From positions 678,501-742,500 of the forward strand of contig JAWDGP010003874.1 in the NCBI GenBank assembly GCA_033675545.1: a DNA stretch of 64,000 bases, written 5' to 3'. Below are positions 1-16,046 of this stretch, in pieces. This stretch comes from Elysia crispata. Taxonomy: Eukaryota; Mollusca; Gastropoda; Plakobranchidae. The translations under genes were made by a program, and so were the position numbers. The notes beneath the pieces were generated by a model. The model did not search any database. It had not been told where the DNA came from and worked only from the letters and a program-made list of their open reading frames with translations. The stretch's first letter is position 1; each line of letters starts with the position of its first letter.

Positions 1-2439
1 CAATAAGTAAATAAGTTATGGAAGCTTTAAAACTGACTAACATAAAACGTTTGTGGCGACTGTGTTTTCAAAAAGACTTTGCATTAAATTTAGTAAAGTC
101 GCCATATTAATTTATTCTGGCTCGGGACCCATGAAATGTTTTTTCTTAAGCTCATCTCATCAATAATGAGAAAGCAATGGTAACTGGTCGTTACACTGGC
201 TCGCGAGGAAGTTACTTGCAGCATATTATCGAAGTACGCAGAATGAGGAAGAGGAAAATATAACTTTGGCCGAATAAAATTGTAAGCTAATTGTGAGGGA
301 AAGTGAAGGCTGGGTGCAATTTTTTTTTTTTTTACATTTTCTAAATAGTGGGGGGTTTTAGTTAAAAAAAGAAAAAGAAGATTCATTAAGTCATTGTGAC
401 TCGCCACAAATAAATATTTGAAAATCATTGGAAAAAAAAAGAATCTCTAGACTCTCATAATTATAATCTAGATCAAAATCTTTATCAAAGACAGTACAGG
501 CCACTCATTAAAACAACAACAACAACAACAACAACAACAAAAATTACGTGACTGAAAATCGTATGGCAACTCTGGTCAATAATATTTCAGGTTACAAATA
601 AAAAATTAACATTGGCGGCATGAAAAAAAATTTCAGCTCCATAAAGGTTTGTCTCACAAAACAGATTTTGAAGATTTATCACAAATCAAGAAAATCCTAT
701 GAATCGTTTCACTAACCGGAAGGAATGTGGCAAATTAATTAAACTATGCAAGGAGCTTAGTACTGAATGTTTCGATACCGATCGGGTGTAATTGGAGCTA
801 GTTAGGATGTAACGTCTCCTAAGTGCATTCATGCTTTGCGCCCCGTGCTATTAGCCGTGCAAGATGGGGGGAGGGGCTTTACGGATTGCGAACCCTTTAA
901 CTCTGTTTATTTTTTCGACCAACGCAAAATAACGACAAACAAGCTGTCATGGACAAACTTTACAGTGGGCTGGGGTTTGATTTGAAATTTTAACAAAATC
1001 AAATGTTTTACAAAACATCTCCAGTCATGAATACACAGAGCTTTTCAACAAATGTTAGCAGATTAAAAAAAAACAACAACTGGCAAGGTAAAAAAGAGTC
1101 GTCCAAAAAAAGGTAATTAATTTAACAGAGTATAATCTCAACAATAATAACATCAAGTTATCTAACGTTGTAATACTATTCCTTCGATTGCGAGGATTCT
1201 AGTGCCTGTGACAATAAGACCGGTTTAGTATCACTTTCAGTTTTTAATTGTAATTGAGTTACAACCGGCAAGAGCTTGGGAGTAATTAAATCCTTTTAGT
1301 GCAATCAATCCATGACTTTCGTGACTCTCGATGTTGGTTTGGTGGATTTTGTTTCTTTCTCAACCAAAACCATCTCAGTCCTTAATGATGAACTGACAAG
1401 CCTGTCATTCTAACCTCACGAAATGTCAACTCATCTGTTCAATGATACTGAGATGAGTTTTCACCGCCTCTCATCTATAATGTTCTACTTTCTCTCGTTG
1501 TCTCCTGTATTATAATTCCATCTTTGTGAGTATTGTTTTCCTGCCTCGGCAAACCACGTTGATCCAAACAATGAGGAAGGGAAAGCTGGCATGGGATGGG
1601 TTAAATCAGGGAATATAATAAAGTGTTTCAGTTAATACCATTCTGTTTTTGCCCGCACTTAGCCCTCAACACCGGCTATAGTTGAGAAAACTAGATCTAG
1701 ATCTCAGCTATATATAAATGTGTCATGAAAAAAAAAACTGCAGAGACAAAAAAAATATATCGTTCATAGTGTATACATTAATTCACGCACAAAAATCGAG
1801 ACATAATTTACTTGATACTGTTCAGAGCTAAGGATATTTCAAAGTCACTATCTTGGTAATTGTGTAGGATTGTGACAAGCCTAGAGGTAGAGAGACGGAA
1901 GGAACACATCTTTAAACCAGGAGATACGGCCTGTGTTTACACTCTTCACCTGGAATCACAAACATCAAAAATTCTATTTTTTCGGCTACCTTGGCATTAT
2001 ACTCGGAAAAGACTCTAAAGAAAAGATTATACTGGTTGAAGTTAAGATTTTCAAAATGCAAGTGGGGAGGGTAGAACTAAATCCTTGAAACTGCCTTAAG
2101 AGGAGGAAACTACAGTAGTTAACTAGCAGTAAAGAAATGCTCAACATTCAAAATTGAAGTGTGAAATCATTATCTCAATCATAATTTTCAAACATGCATC
2201 ATATTACAAGCGACAATATTAGTCTTAGTTTGTGGCTACCCTCTGACTCCTAGCTGTAGAGACTGGATTGTAGGAAATATACTAAATTAATCAAACCTGT
2301 TGTTTGTATGTAATGAAATAAAAGAAAAAAAGATGTGATATCCATAACCACCTATCTACTGTGATGTGATATCAAACGGGAAACCTATCAAATTCCTATT
2401 ATTTTGCTCTAGAAAGTGTTATCTTGTAATGAAGTTGAA
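1..2439. other. No recognised gene; A+T-rich intergenic DNA
   Basis: Open frames here are short, with no domain I recognise and no splice-consistent exon chain. The only structured item is a short (AAC)n run at 512-541. An AGATCT-type hexamer cluster lies near 1690-1705. Confidence 0.6.
512..541. repeat. (AAC)n microsatellite
   Basis: About ten uninterrupted AAC triplets are visible directly, flanked by unique A-rich sequence. Confidence 0.95.
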
Positions 2440-2625
2440 TCTAATAGCATCAGACTTGTTCATCGACCAGAGGTCATCGCCCTGTCACTGATCGGAATCT
2501 CCAAATCTACGAGGACCTTGACCTGTGACAGTGCTACATTGTTGTGTAGGACCAGTGAGGAAGAGTGACCAACAGCCCGTGTGCCACCGTAACCGCTACA
2601 ATTGGTGATCCTGACGACCCTCAAC
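2440..2625 (+). mobile_element. Possible LTR-retrotransposon remnant (Ty3/gypsy, CsRn1-like primer site)
   Basis: A stretch ending in GCTACA is followed by TTGGTGATCCTGACG at about 2602-2616. This resembles the tRNA-Trp-type primer-binding site (TGGTGACCCCGACG) that I know from CsRn1-like Ty3/gypsy elements, with two differences. No gag or pol sequence and no second LTR were recognised, so at most a broken relic is present. The left limit is a guess. Confidence 0.25.
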
Positions 2626-2690
2626 GGAATTGTGGGTTTATTCTACACCACGTCTGTATCATATCTACGTATTATATAGAGCTTACTTAA

Positions 2691-3087
2691 GCTTTTGGAT
2701 TTTTTGACAGTTTATGCATCAGCCCAACCTAAGGTTCAAAGCTTTTGGATTTTTTGACAGTTTATGCATCAGCCCAACCTAAGGTTCAAAGCTTTTGGAT
2801 TTTTTGACAGTTTATGCATCAGCCCAACCTAAGGTTCAAAGCTTTTGGATTTTTTGACAGTTTATGCATCAGCCCAACCTAAGGTTCAAAGCTTTTAGAT
2901 TTTTTGACAGTTTATGCATCAGCCCAACCTAAGGTTCAAAGCTTTTAGATTTTTTGACAGTTTATGCATCAGCCCAACCTAAGGTTCAAAGCTTTTAGAT
3001 TTTTTGACAGTTTATGCATCAGCCCAACCTAAGGTTCAAAGCTTTTGGATTTTTTGACAGTTAATGCATAAGCCCAACCTAAGGTTC
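2691..3087. repeat. 50-bp minisatellite, 8 near-identical copies
   Basis: The start GCTTTTGGAT recurs at 2691, 2741, 2791, 2841, 2891, 2941, 2991 and 3041, an exact 50-bp period. Copies 1-4 and 8 read GGAT where copies 5-7 read AGAT. Only the last copy, beginning 3041, carries further changes. The near identity implies recent expansion or homogenisation. Each unit contains ATGCAT and CCTAAGG. Confidence 0.97.
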
Positions 3088-5439
3088 TTTGAAGCCAGTG
3101 CAAACGAGACGTGACGGTAAGGAGGCAGTAAGAGTGCTGCTCATCATTGGAGCACCGCCACGAAGCAACAAATAAAAGGTCACCATATTCTTTCTGACAG
3201 AAAGAAAGAGCGTCAACTTTGTTAAACCTTAGGGGATTTGGCGACTCTAAGCCACTTAAGTAACAGCAACTTGGTGTCGCTTCTAGTTGACCGCCGCCCG
3301 GGCTTGCCTTATCTTGATTTTTCAACTTTCACAGGACATACGCATCCACCTAGGTACAAGAAGCTACCGGGCTATTCATTCCAGCCAGATCAGCAGAGAC
3401 TAGTCGTAGATTTTTCCAATTTGCATAGCAACAAGGTGAGCCAGTGTTGAAGCAATCTGTTGCTGTTACAAGGCTTCCGGCTCAGGAGATAAGAAATGGC
3501 TGCCGACGATCCAATACTTCTAAAATAAAAAAAAATTAGAGCAATAAGAAAAAGATAACACCAGGGCAAATCATCAGAAGCATCTTCTTTTGCTGACCCT
3601 CGTGATCTACATTTCTCTTAAATTATCACGGGCAGCTTTTCAGAGCGGCGTTTCCTGGTCGATAGGAGAGCCTAGTTTCAGGTTCCCTGACTATATTTTG
3701 TTTAACAAGAATATTGGTGAGTAAGGTCCCCCAATGCATGCCACCAATTGTACTTCCATCCAAACATACGAGGATAATTATGCCCCATCATGCTTATACG
3801 AGGTACGCCTCACTATTGCTGATGTCAGGCGCCCTGTTAAAAGCGCCGGTTTTCATCCATCTTATGGATATCGCAGACCTACACTTTATCGAAGCAGATA
3901 CACATTCACCACACACATTTCTACCCTCAAAGTTTTAGCTGATCCTGACAGTCACAAATTCCGGAAATTTGTAAAGATTTTCTTGCTAAACTTCGACCCC
4001 CCTTCACCCTCGGTTGACGGAAAGCACGTAATTATTTCGGTATCCTATTTTCATTTCAGACTCATCGGTTTATGGCCGCACAGAGAGAAATCAGGGAGTT
4101 CCTGGATCTTACATTTCCATATTTGACCTGATCTAGATTGCAATGCTCTCAGACATTTTCTTTTAGTGTCAGTGCGGTTTTAGCAGCTTTGTTTTGAAAA
4201 ATTTACTACTCTATTCTTGTACCCGACGAAGAATATTTCACTAGGACTAAAAACTTTCACTAATGTCACAACTAGTTTAGTTCTCAGTTACGCTATTCCT
4301 CGCACTTTTGCTTAAATCGTTAAAAATGCGCATGAATTGTCTCCCGCAGCAGCAAGTAAACTCCACAGCTTAAGGATTGATGTCTGTTGAGTTATCTTCT
4401 CTTACTTTTTTTTTTCATATTGCATTGGATAAATAGAGCTTAGGACTTTTTTAGAGTGCATAAGCGATGTCCCTTATTTTTATATTTACATAAAAATCGC
4501 TCTGAAAGGTTTCAGAAAATGAACCGTAAATATTTGTGACAGATTAAAAACATGGAGACGACTTCCGAAAGGGTTCGGTAATTCTATCATAATTAAGAGA
4601 GCTTCGTTTGATCAGGCCATTTATAGACCTTATGATGCCTCAAGTAATTGTAAATCATTTTCTAACAATGAATTACCAATTAAAAAAACTATGGCATTAT
4701 AATTATATCCTATATCATATCTTAATATACCAAACCAACGTACCAATCTGAAGTCCTGCACATATTTAATTTACAGTCGTGTTTTTGTGACATAGCCACC
4801 TTTTTCAAGACGTAAAAAGTTTCGTTTAAAACATGGACGTGACAGATTTGAAACCACGCTTTATGCTAACCAAACAAACATCATATTAATATGTATTCAA
4901 ATGGAAAGAAGTAACAACATTGACTGTTGTGTGAATAATCACGCTCCAAAAGGAAATACAAAATGTTTCAAGGAGGAAATAGAAAGTGTGCAACCAATAA
5001 ATCCTAGCTAATGAAAAAACATGTATTGAATAGAATCCAACAGGTTTTAGTGCTGAAATCTTAATCCTCTGTTCGCCATAAAGTGTTGTGGTTGCTGAAA
5101 GAAACTCGTTCATGGTATTACATCAGTCTCAAATATTTCCTGTCAGATTCCTCAACCAACAGACAAAAGCTCAGTCACGAAGAAGGGTACCAGGTTTTAG
5201 TGCTTCATTCATGAGAAGCCATTGCAAAGAAGCATGAGACCGAGTCTGAGTTTCCAAACCAAAACGACAGGCTGTGGCAGAATGTTGCAAACATGATTGT
5301 GTCTCTGACTAAAAAGGACCCACCGGTTTGAAAGTGTGATCTTTTGCTTTCAATAACTATTTACTTTTTTATTGATGGCTAATTTCCCCTAAGAAGCGCT
5401 GTATGGAATAAGAGACAGATTAAAATGTTCGTTTGCTAA
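3088..5439. other. No recognised gene; two unexplained open frames
   Basis: Plus-strand open frames at 3238-3450 (70 codons) and 3734-4126 (130 codons) have mixed, non-repetitive composition but match no family I know. They share no credible splice link. The rest is A+T-rich sequence without visible structure. Confidence 0.4.
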
Positions 5440-5655
5440 ATGATTTTTCGCTGGCTGGTATAAACAAATTGCTTTGCATTTAAGAGCCCAAGACACGCTC
5501 TTTGGTCTGTCTGCCTTGGCATAGCGGACAAGTGGGGTCCTCTTTCTTTCCCCACCATACCAGATTGGCGTTGGAGGGTAGGAGATCATACGCTGACCTG
5601 ATGAGAAAGCTGATCCGAAGTGGCACCATCTTCTAGATGTCATTCCATGTTAGGG
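5440..5655 (-). mobile_element. LINE (non-LTR retrotransposon) 3' fragment, decayed
   Basis: Read on the minus strand from about 5640, the translation gives MVPLRISFLIRSAYDLLPSN, then NLVWWGKKEDPTCPLCQGRQT. This is the C-terminal part of a LINE reverse-transcriptase protein, where a W-G-x-x-E-x-P-x-C-P-L-C zinc-knuckle-like segment follows the polymerase domain. An in-frame stop appears at about 5482, soon after this segment, and the polymerase and endonuclease parts are absent. This is a short dead 3' fragment. The clade is not resolved. Confidence 0.65.
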
Positions 5656-7370
5656 ATTTCTGTATCTGTATAGATATATAAAAAAAAAGTTATATATATA
5701 TATATAACGATCCGTTGTCTGCTTATCGATCTTAGAGCCGTTATCGCTCTCGAAAAGACCTATCGGTGTGTGTCCCAGAAGTTTCGCTGGTAATATGTTA
5801 TACTTAACGTTTATACATGACTTGTAGTATATGGCATGCAAAGGTGAAGGATTTGAGAGTCTTCCTAGCTCCCGCGGTGGCCCGTGCCAGGGATTTCAGA
5901 CGCAAGAATCTCGTCCATTGTGAAGCTGTCTGGACGTCTTACAATTTTACAAAAACGTTTAGGAAAGACCGGGTCTTAACGAGAATAAAGCTTGATAGTT
6001 CTTCTTGCTTTTTATGAACAGCTCGCCCTGGTTATACAAGAATCAATGATTCTCATTTCAAGCCGCTAATTTAAAATTTAATTAACCAAACTAATTTATC
6101 TAGTGATTCGATCTTATTACAACTGCCTCCATCAAGCCAGTTTGGTCATCAGATCTATATTGCATTTAAATGTCTTTTAAGAACGCTCAGCGATTTTTCC
6201 AGATTCTATTCTCTCTTGATGTGTTGCTTTTTGTGAGCCATGTTATGCCATGCCCGGAAAACTGTTTGTATGGAATGTGGGTGATGTTGCTGACTCAATG
6301 GTAGGGCTTCAAGATTTTTTAGTTCATCGAATGTGCTTACTTTCATAATAGCAAAGTCTCGAGTGTTTTGAACAGTGTGGTTTAACAAAAATCTGGTGAT
6401 TTATCCAGCAAATAATATTGTTTCTCAAACTTTCGGAAATTGAAAAGTGTCAAAGGAAGACCATTTTATTTATGCATGTGAGTATATTTGTACACGTGTA
6501 AAAACTGACAAGTCTATGTGTATCATTAAATCAACAAATGAAAAAGTAGGAATGGCACTATTTCTAGATCGAGACAGAAATTGCGAAATAAAAACTGTTC
6601 TAAAAATAGTTTTATAAGTCCAATATCACATATTTCTTTAAGTTTTCAATTATTTTTTCACTTTTTAGTGACAATGTTTGCACCGCAAAAGAAAAAAAAA
6701 TCACTATTAATGGAAAAGCTTGAAGCACATCCAGCTCATAAGGTCACATGTGTTTTACGAGGGTACTCTAGGAAAACAAGTTTTGTCTCGGAGGTTAATG
6801 TCGAATATGTTCTGACACGAATTTCCATCAGAGATCTCACTTCATCTAATAACTGTAGTTTTGTTTCATAATTGTTTTCTTCAGCTGCTTTTTGTTCTCA
6901 TCATCGTTGGCTTTAGATGTGTTTGTGATCGAAGGACAAGTTAAGTATAGCCTATCGCCGTCAAGAGCTCATTCCATGAAAAATTGAAAGAGCAGGGAAT
7001 GAAAAACAAAAAGCAAAGCGAAAGTTTAAAAAAAATCAAAAGAAAGAAGAAATGCATTTTTAAAATGTCCCTCTTACTCGTGAAAACACAGAAACACGGC
7101 CAAAGAAACAGATGGTGAAATCGAGTTTTTCCAAGAGGACATTTTGAGGTAATTATGAAGAAAGAACATTTGTTTGTGTGGTTTTTTGTTTTTTTTCCTT
7201 CAGATTTATCCTGCATCAACACTGCAGGTGTCGCAACATCCATCAAAAAAAAATTTTTTTTTAATTTTTGTACATAGAGAAATATGCCATTGGCCTTCAT
7301 TGCATTGTGTATTTTGGTCTGGTTTTTTTTTTTTAGATTATTATGCTTTCAAACAGTTACGATTTTTATA

Positions 7371-7372
<2 letters not shown>
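5656..7372. other. No recognised gene; short (TA)n
   Basis: A short (TA)n lies at about 5690-5706. The open frames at 5817-6017, 6206-6388 and 6581-6871 have no recognisable domain and no supporting splice context. Confidence 0.5.

Positions 7373-7462
<90 letters not shown>
7373..7462. repeat. (TC)n microsatellite
   Basis: An almost pure TC run of about 90 bp, followed by TCTA/TCTATC-rich sequence to about 7560. The Leu/Ser-repeat frames over it are artefacts. Confidence 0.97.
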
Positions 7463-7558
7463 GATCTATCAATTTATCTATCTATTCATCCACCTCCCAC
7501 ATCTCTATCTGCCTATCTAACTATCAATCTATTCCTATGAATCTATCTACCTAGCTAT

Positions 7559-7560
<2 letters not shown>

Positions 7561-7610
<50 letters not shown>
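7561..7610. repeat. (TA)n microsatellite
   Basis: About 25 uninterrupted TA units are visible directly, flanked by TCTA-rich sequence on both sides. Confidence 0.97.
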
Positions 7611-7611
<1 letters not shown>

Positions 7612-9143
7612 CTGAACATTTACTTTTTTTAATCTATCTAAATATCCATATGCCTATCGTCTATCTATCTATCCATCTATCTCTCTATCTATTCCCCTTC
7701 CATTTCTCTTTGAATCCCCTCCTGGTTCTAATGCCTAACAACAAAAACCAATAATTGATGAAAGCGTCGAGGCCGGCACGTCTTCGCTATCTTAACCCCA
7801 ACTGCAAATATAACATGATCGTCGAGTCATCAGGCTGACCCTCATGTGACCCCAGGCTTCAAACCGTGACCCAAAACCAGCTTTCCACAGAAACGTTTTC
7901 TTATCAGTTTCCCAAGACGGTTGAGTGCAGAGTGATACACGGTGGGTAGCACGCACAGACTCAGCGGCTGTAAACAACGATTCGTCAGAGGTTGACAAAT
8001 CTGGAGGCTCCAGCTCAGAGTCACGATCATCGAGTTTTTAGCTTTTCAGGAAAATTCTCTCAGAAAAACTTGGCCGTCTGAGAGCGATTTGAAAAAATTA
8101 CAAAATGTTCATGAACTAAAACGTTTATGTTCCTTCAACCTTAGTTCATTCATGTGCTCAAGTAATTGCAGAAAATCATACGTTAAGAAGAAGAGGAAAA
8201 ATTATTTCAGTTACCTTTGTTAAACCTCAACCCATTTAAGATCATTTACATTACTGTGTATGTTAAATTTGATATATGAGCATTTATATTACGCAAGGCA
8301 GAGCATTTCTAGACTCTTTTGATTGTACCTGCATAGCCTCACAAGGCACGTTTAGAAGGATCTTGAAGTAGGTTGAGAAACTTTCTTCAGGCATTGGTTT
8401 CAGGAGAAGTCCAAGTGCGAACAGACCAATCTACTGCAGCCAATATATTTCTGAGGTTTCGCAGGAAAGGCTTACGGGCCCTAAGCTTATATTTTTAGAC
8501 TGACCGACATCATTTGCATAAACTCCTCCCACGCAGCGGTACGTAGCATAATAGCTTTTCGCAAACATGCTAGCCCTCTCACCGTGAACGTAACTGTTAT
8601 GTAAGGGTTACATGATGACTGCCAGCGATGCTCTAATGCTACCGGTACTGAGTACTAGCCTGGACCAGGTGCAAGCGCGCTGTGTAGAGTGTTTCCACGG
8701 CATGCTCACACAGTTACATTACATAACAATCTCATGATCCGAGACAGTTTTACAAGCAGAAGATTTCACTGGTCTAAACAGATGACCAGACTCACCAGAC
8801 TGACCAGACCTAACGCTCGCTTGCGGCTTCCGATGTAAACAACGCAAGCCGATTTGCACACGTCACTAGGGAAACAACGTGTTTGTTACGTTATGACTCA
8901 TGCTTACGGTACGTAACTCAATCTGCGAAACACGGCTATTGTCTGAAGCAAAAAAAACTAGCGGGTCATTGCAATGCGTTTTATTTATTTATTTTTTTTT
9001 TTTTTCGGGAGGGGGGGGATATATATGATTTTGTTTTGTTTTTCCCTCACATATCATGTTTTTGGATTAAATCACTATATTTAATGACCTTTCCATTATT
9101 AATTACGTTCTAATTTTTACCTAATTCAGCTTATACAAGAATG

Positions 9144-9148
<5 letters not shown>
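7611..9148. other. No recognised gene
   Basis: Short degenerate TCTA runs lie at 7635-7690. The stretch 8530-8910 is less A+T-rich and carries related GGTACGTA strings near 8537 and 8908 plus a GACCAGAC-type imperfect repeat near 8780-8810. I cannot assign it to any element. Confidence 0.4.

Positions 9149-9218
<70 letters not shown>
9149..9218. repeat. (TA)n(TG)n compound microsatellite
   Basis: A (TA)n run changes directly into (TG)n. Both parts are pure. Confidence 0.97.
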
Positions 9219-9595
9219 CTGTTTATATGTATATATGGGTCACGTGAATCTCATTGAGCAAAAAAGAAAAAGGAGTTGGGGCAAGAAACATCTGGTGTGG
9301 TCGCCATTGTTTCTTTGATAAAAGAAATTGGTAATAACAGTAACAATAACAGATCTCCCATCTTTGCCATCTTTATTTTTAGAAAAACGTAATTCTCAGC
9401 ACATAATCTCTCGTCTCTCTTCTCATTTGACGCCATCTTCATTTAATGCTGAAATTTGATGTAGATCTAAATCTGTTAACGACAGTTTTCAAATTTAAAC
9501 GCTTTACAACCAAAAAATATTGCATCGCATAATTAAATGGTTGTTGGTATTTTCTTCATGAAGTAGAAAACATGAAACATCACCGAAATGTATCC

Positions 9596-9597
9596 AA

Positions 9598-9637
<40 letters not shown>

Positions 9638-9641
9638 TACA
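9596..9641. repeat. Poly-A followed by (TA)n
   Basis: About 20 A residues are followed by (TA)n. A poly-A/microsatellite junction can mark an old retroposon tail, but no element was recognised on either side. Confidence 0.85.
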
Positions 9642-9819
9642 CTGTGAAAGATACGATAAACCCAAACCCAAGCATTTCTTGCGCATGACAATCAAATAAA
9701 TGTTCCCTTCAGAGGCCTCGGTTTCTTGTGTTATAAATCAATTTCCCTGTGTTTGTACTGTATGGTGTTATAAAGAGTTATCTGAGTTAGCAATGAGTTA
9801 GAATTGGAGACAGAGGTAG

Positions 9820-9825
9820 CAGAGA

Positions 9826-9884
<59 letters not shown>
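9820..9884. repeat. (GA)n microsatellite
   Basis: A GA run with one ACAG interruption. It lies 75 bp before the long GAA tract. Confidence 0.97.
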
Positions 9885-9886
<2 letters not shown>

Positions 9887-9958
9887 GAGTTGGTAGGATA
9901 ATTAGGCTAAAACAGTGAAATCCAGCTTAGGCATAGTTAAATCATCAACTTTATACAC

Positions 9959-10110
9959 GAAGAAGGAGAAGGAAGAAGAAGAAGAAGAAGAAGAAGAAGA
10001 AGAAGAAGAAGAAGAAGAAGAAGAAGAAGAAGAAGAAGAAGAAGAAGAAGAAGAAGAAGAAGAAGAAGAAGAAGAAGAAGAAGAAGAAGAAGAAGAAGAA
10101 GAAGAAGAAG

Positions 10111-10141
<31 letters not shown>

Positions 10142-10156
10142 TAAGAAGAATAATAA

Positions 10157-10187
<31 letters not shown>

Positions 10188-10292
10188 AAGAAGAAGAAGA
10201 AGAAGAAGAAGAAGAAGAAGAAGAAGAAATAGAAGAGAAAAAGAAAGAAAGAAGAAGAAGAAGAAGAAATAGAAGAGAAAAAGAAAGAAAGA

Positions 10293-10331
<39 letters not shown>

Positions 10332-10566
10332 AGAAGAAGAAGAAGAAGAAGAAGAAGAAGAAGAAGAAGAAGAAGAAGAAGAAGAAGAAGAAGAAGAAGA
10401 AGAAGAAGAAGAAGAAGAAGAAGAAGAAGAAGAAGAAGAAGAAGAAGAAGAAGAAGAAGAAGAAGAAGAAGAAGAAGAAGAAGAAGAAGAAGAAGAAGAA
10501 GAAGAAGAAGAAGAAGAAGAAGAAATAGAAGAGAAAAAGAAAGAAAGAAGAGGAAGAAAAAGAAAG
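9959..10566. repeat. Long GAA/TTC triplet tract
   Basis: About 600 bp of mainly GAA triplets on the plus strand, almost wholly purine, with a few T-bearing interruptions (near 10140-10160, 10228, 10269 and 10525). A variant block, AATAGAAGAGAAAAAGAAAG, recurs at about 10227, 10268 and 10524, so parts of the tract were copied as larger segments. The long Glu, Lys, Leu, Ser and Phe open frames over it are by-products of the repeat. Confidence 0.97.
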
Positions 10567-10619
10567 ATAGAAAGAGACCGAAAAGAGGAGAAGGAGAGGG
10601 AGGAGGTGGAAGAGCAGAT

Positions 10620-11760
10620 GACACTATGGAAGACCTTGATCGGCAAAAGCGATATTTTCAACAGTGACGACCAGAATGGTTTCATATTTTCTGTTAATCC
10701 GACAGACTGTAATTATTGCCATCTTCTACACAATGGGACCAAGTTGGGGTTTTAGAATTGTTTAGTTTCATTTACGGCATTATTTAATCAGCATAAGTGT
10801 TATCTCAGCAAATTAACTTCATTTCGATCATGGCATAACCTTTGACGTCCACAGTTACTTTAACTCATCCATTGTATAAGAACACGAGTACAAGGTTAGG
10901 TCTTTATTTATAACTATCTTAAAAATGGGGCAACATAACCAAGCTTTGTCGTATATGCTATTATTCTTACATAGCCATTTCAACCACTGCAATCTAAACA
11001 GCTGTGCCAAAGCGTGCAATATGCAATCAGTAATAATTATTGCTAAAGCGTTATAGCTATTTCTTACTTTTATCACGAAGTGAGCATAGATTCAATGGCT
11101 TCAAGCTTTCTACGATTCAAACTAAATCGGCTTTGATGGATTAATAACAACATTGTATGATCGGAACCGCATTCCGAACATCGGAAACCCAACACCTGCC
11201 CAGTGCTTGTTTTTGTATCCCTTACTTCCTTAGAGTGGATGTGGCTGAGTTCAAATCTTTGGGAAGTTTGCCCCAAACCTGCATGGAGGTGTCAATTAAC
11301 TTACAGAATGTCAAGCCAGGCCGATAAACAGCCACTGCCCAATAACTGGTCACGCAAATGAAGAGCTCTTAATTGTGAAAATCCCCCCCTCCGTCTCTCT
11401 TGTGATTCTTTTTTCCGGGGAAGGTCACACAGCCGCTGATCGAGAAAGGTGGATAATGGTCCGGAAGTCATCACTGGCATGCACCAATGGGAAAGAAGAG
11501 CACGCAAAGTGTTCCCATCATGCCCCAGAGCGAAGATCTTTAAAACGCTCATTGTAAATTTGGGGATGAGACATTTTTGTATTCTGGTTTGTTCTCGACC
11601 TCTAAGTTTGTCATAGGACTTGAGAAGCAAAGAACCTAATTAGTTCTCCCAACTGATAAGTTCAGATGTGATCTTTTTAATGTTAACCTCAATGTGAACT
11701 ACATGGAAAAAAACCTTATTCTACAGATCATATCGAATTATTCACTTTGTACATGATGTT
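10620..11760. other. No recognised gene
   Basis: Mixed-composition sequence. The minus-strand frame at 11301-11630 (109 codons) overlaps a plus-strand frame and resembles nothing I know. Confidence 0.45.
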
Positions 11761-15782
<4,022 letters not shown>

Positions 15783-16046
15783 TTTCTGTGAGTTTATTCT
15801 TCTCCTTTCTACCTCTGTCACTTTCTTTTTTCATTCTTTCTCAGTCTTTTCCTCTTTATTCACATTCTGCACCCCGTTCTCATTTCCCCTTCCTCTCTTT
15901 TTTTACTATTTCACTCTCCCTGCCAGCCTCTTTCCTTCTTTCATCCTTATCTTTCATTCTTGTTGTCGTTTTTCCCCCTTTCCATATTTATGCCAGACTT
16001 TCTCTTTCCTCGAGTAAAAATTGAAGTTCTTTGTTATGTGCTGATA

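Noticed and set aside
2691-3087. CRISPR-like regular array
   Set aside because: The repeat is contiguous with no unique spacers, and the setting is eukaryotic.
9902-10685. Long minus-strand frames of 240-244 codons (poly-Leu, poly-Ser, poly-Phe)
   Set aside because: They are translations of the GAA/TTC tract in different frames. All frames stay open because the repeat lacks stop triplets.
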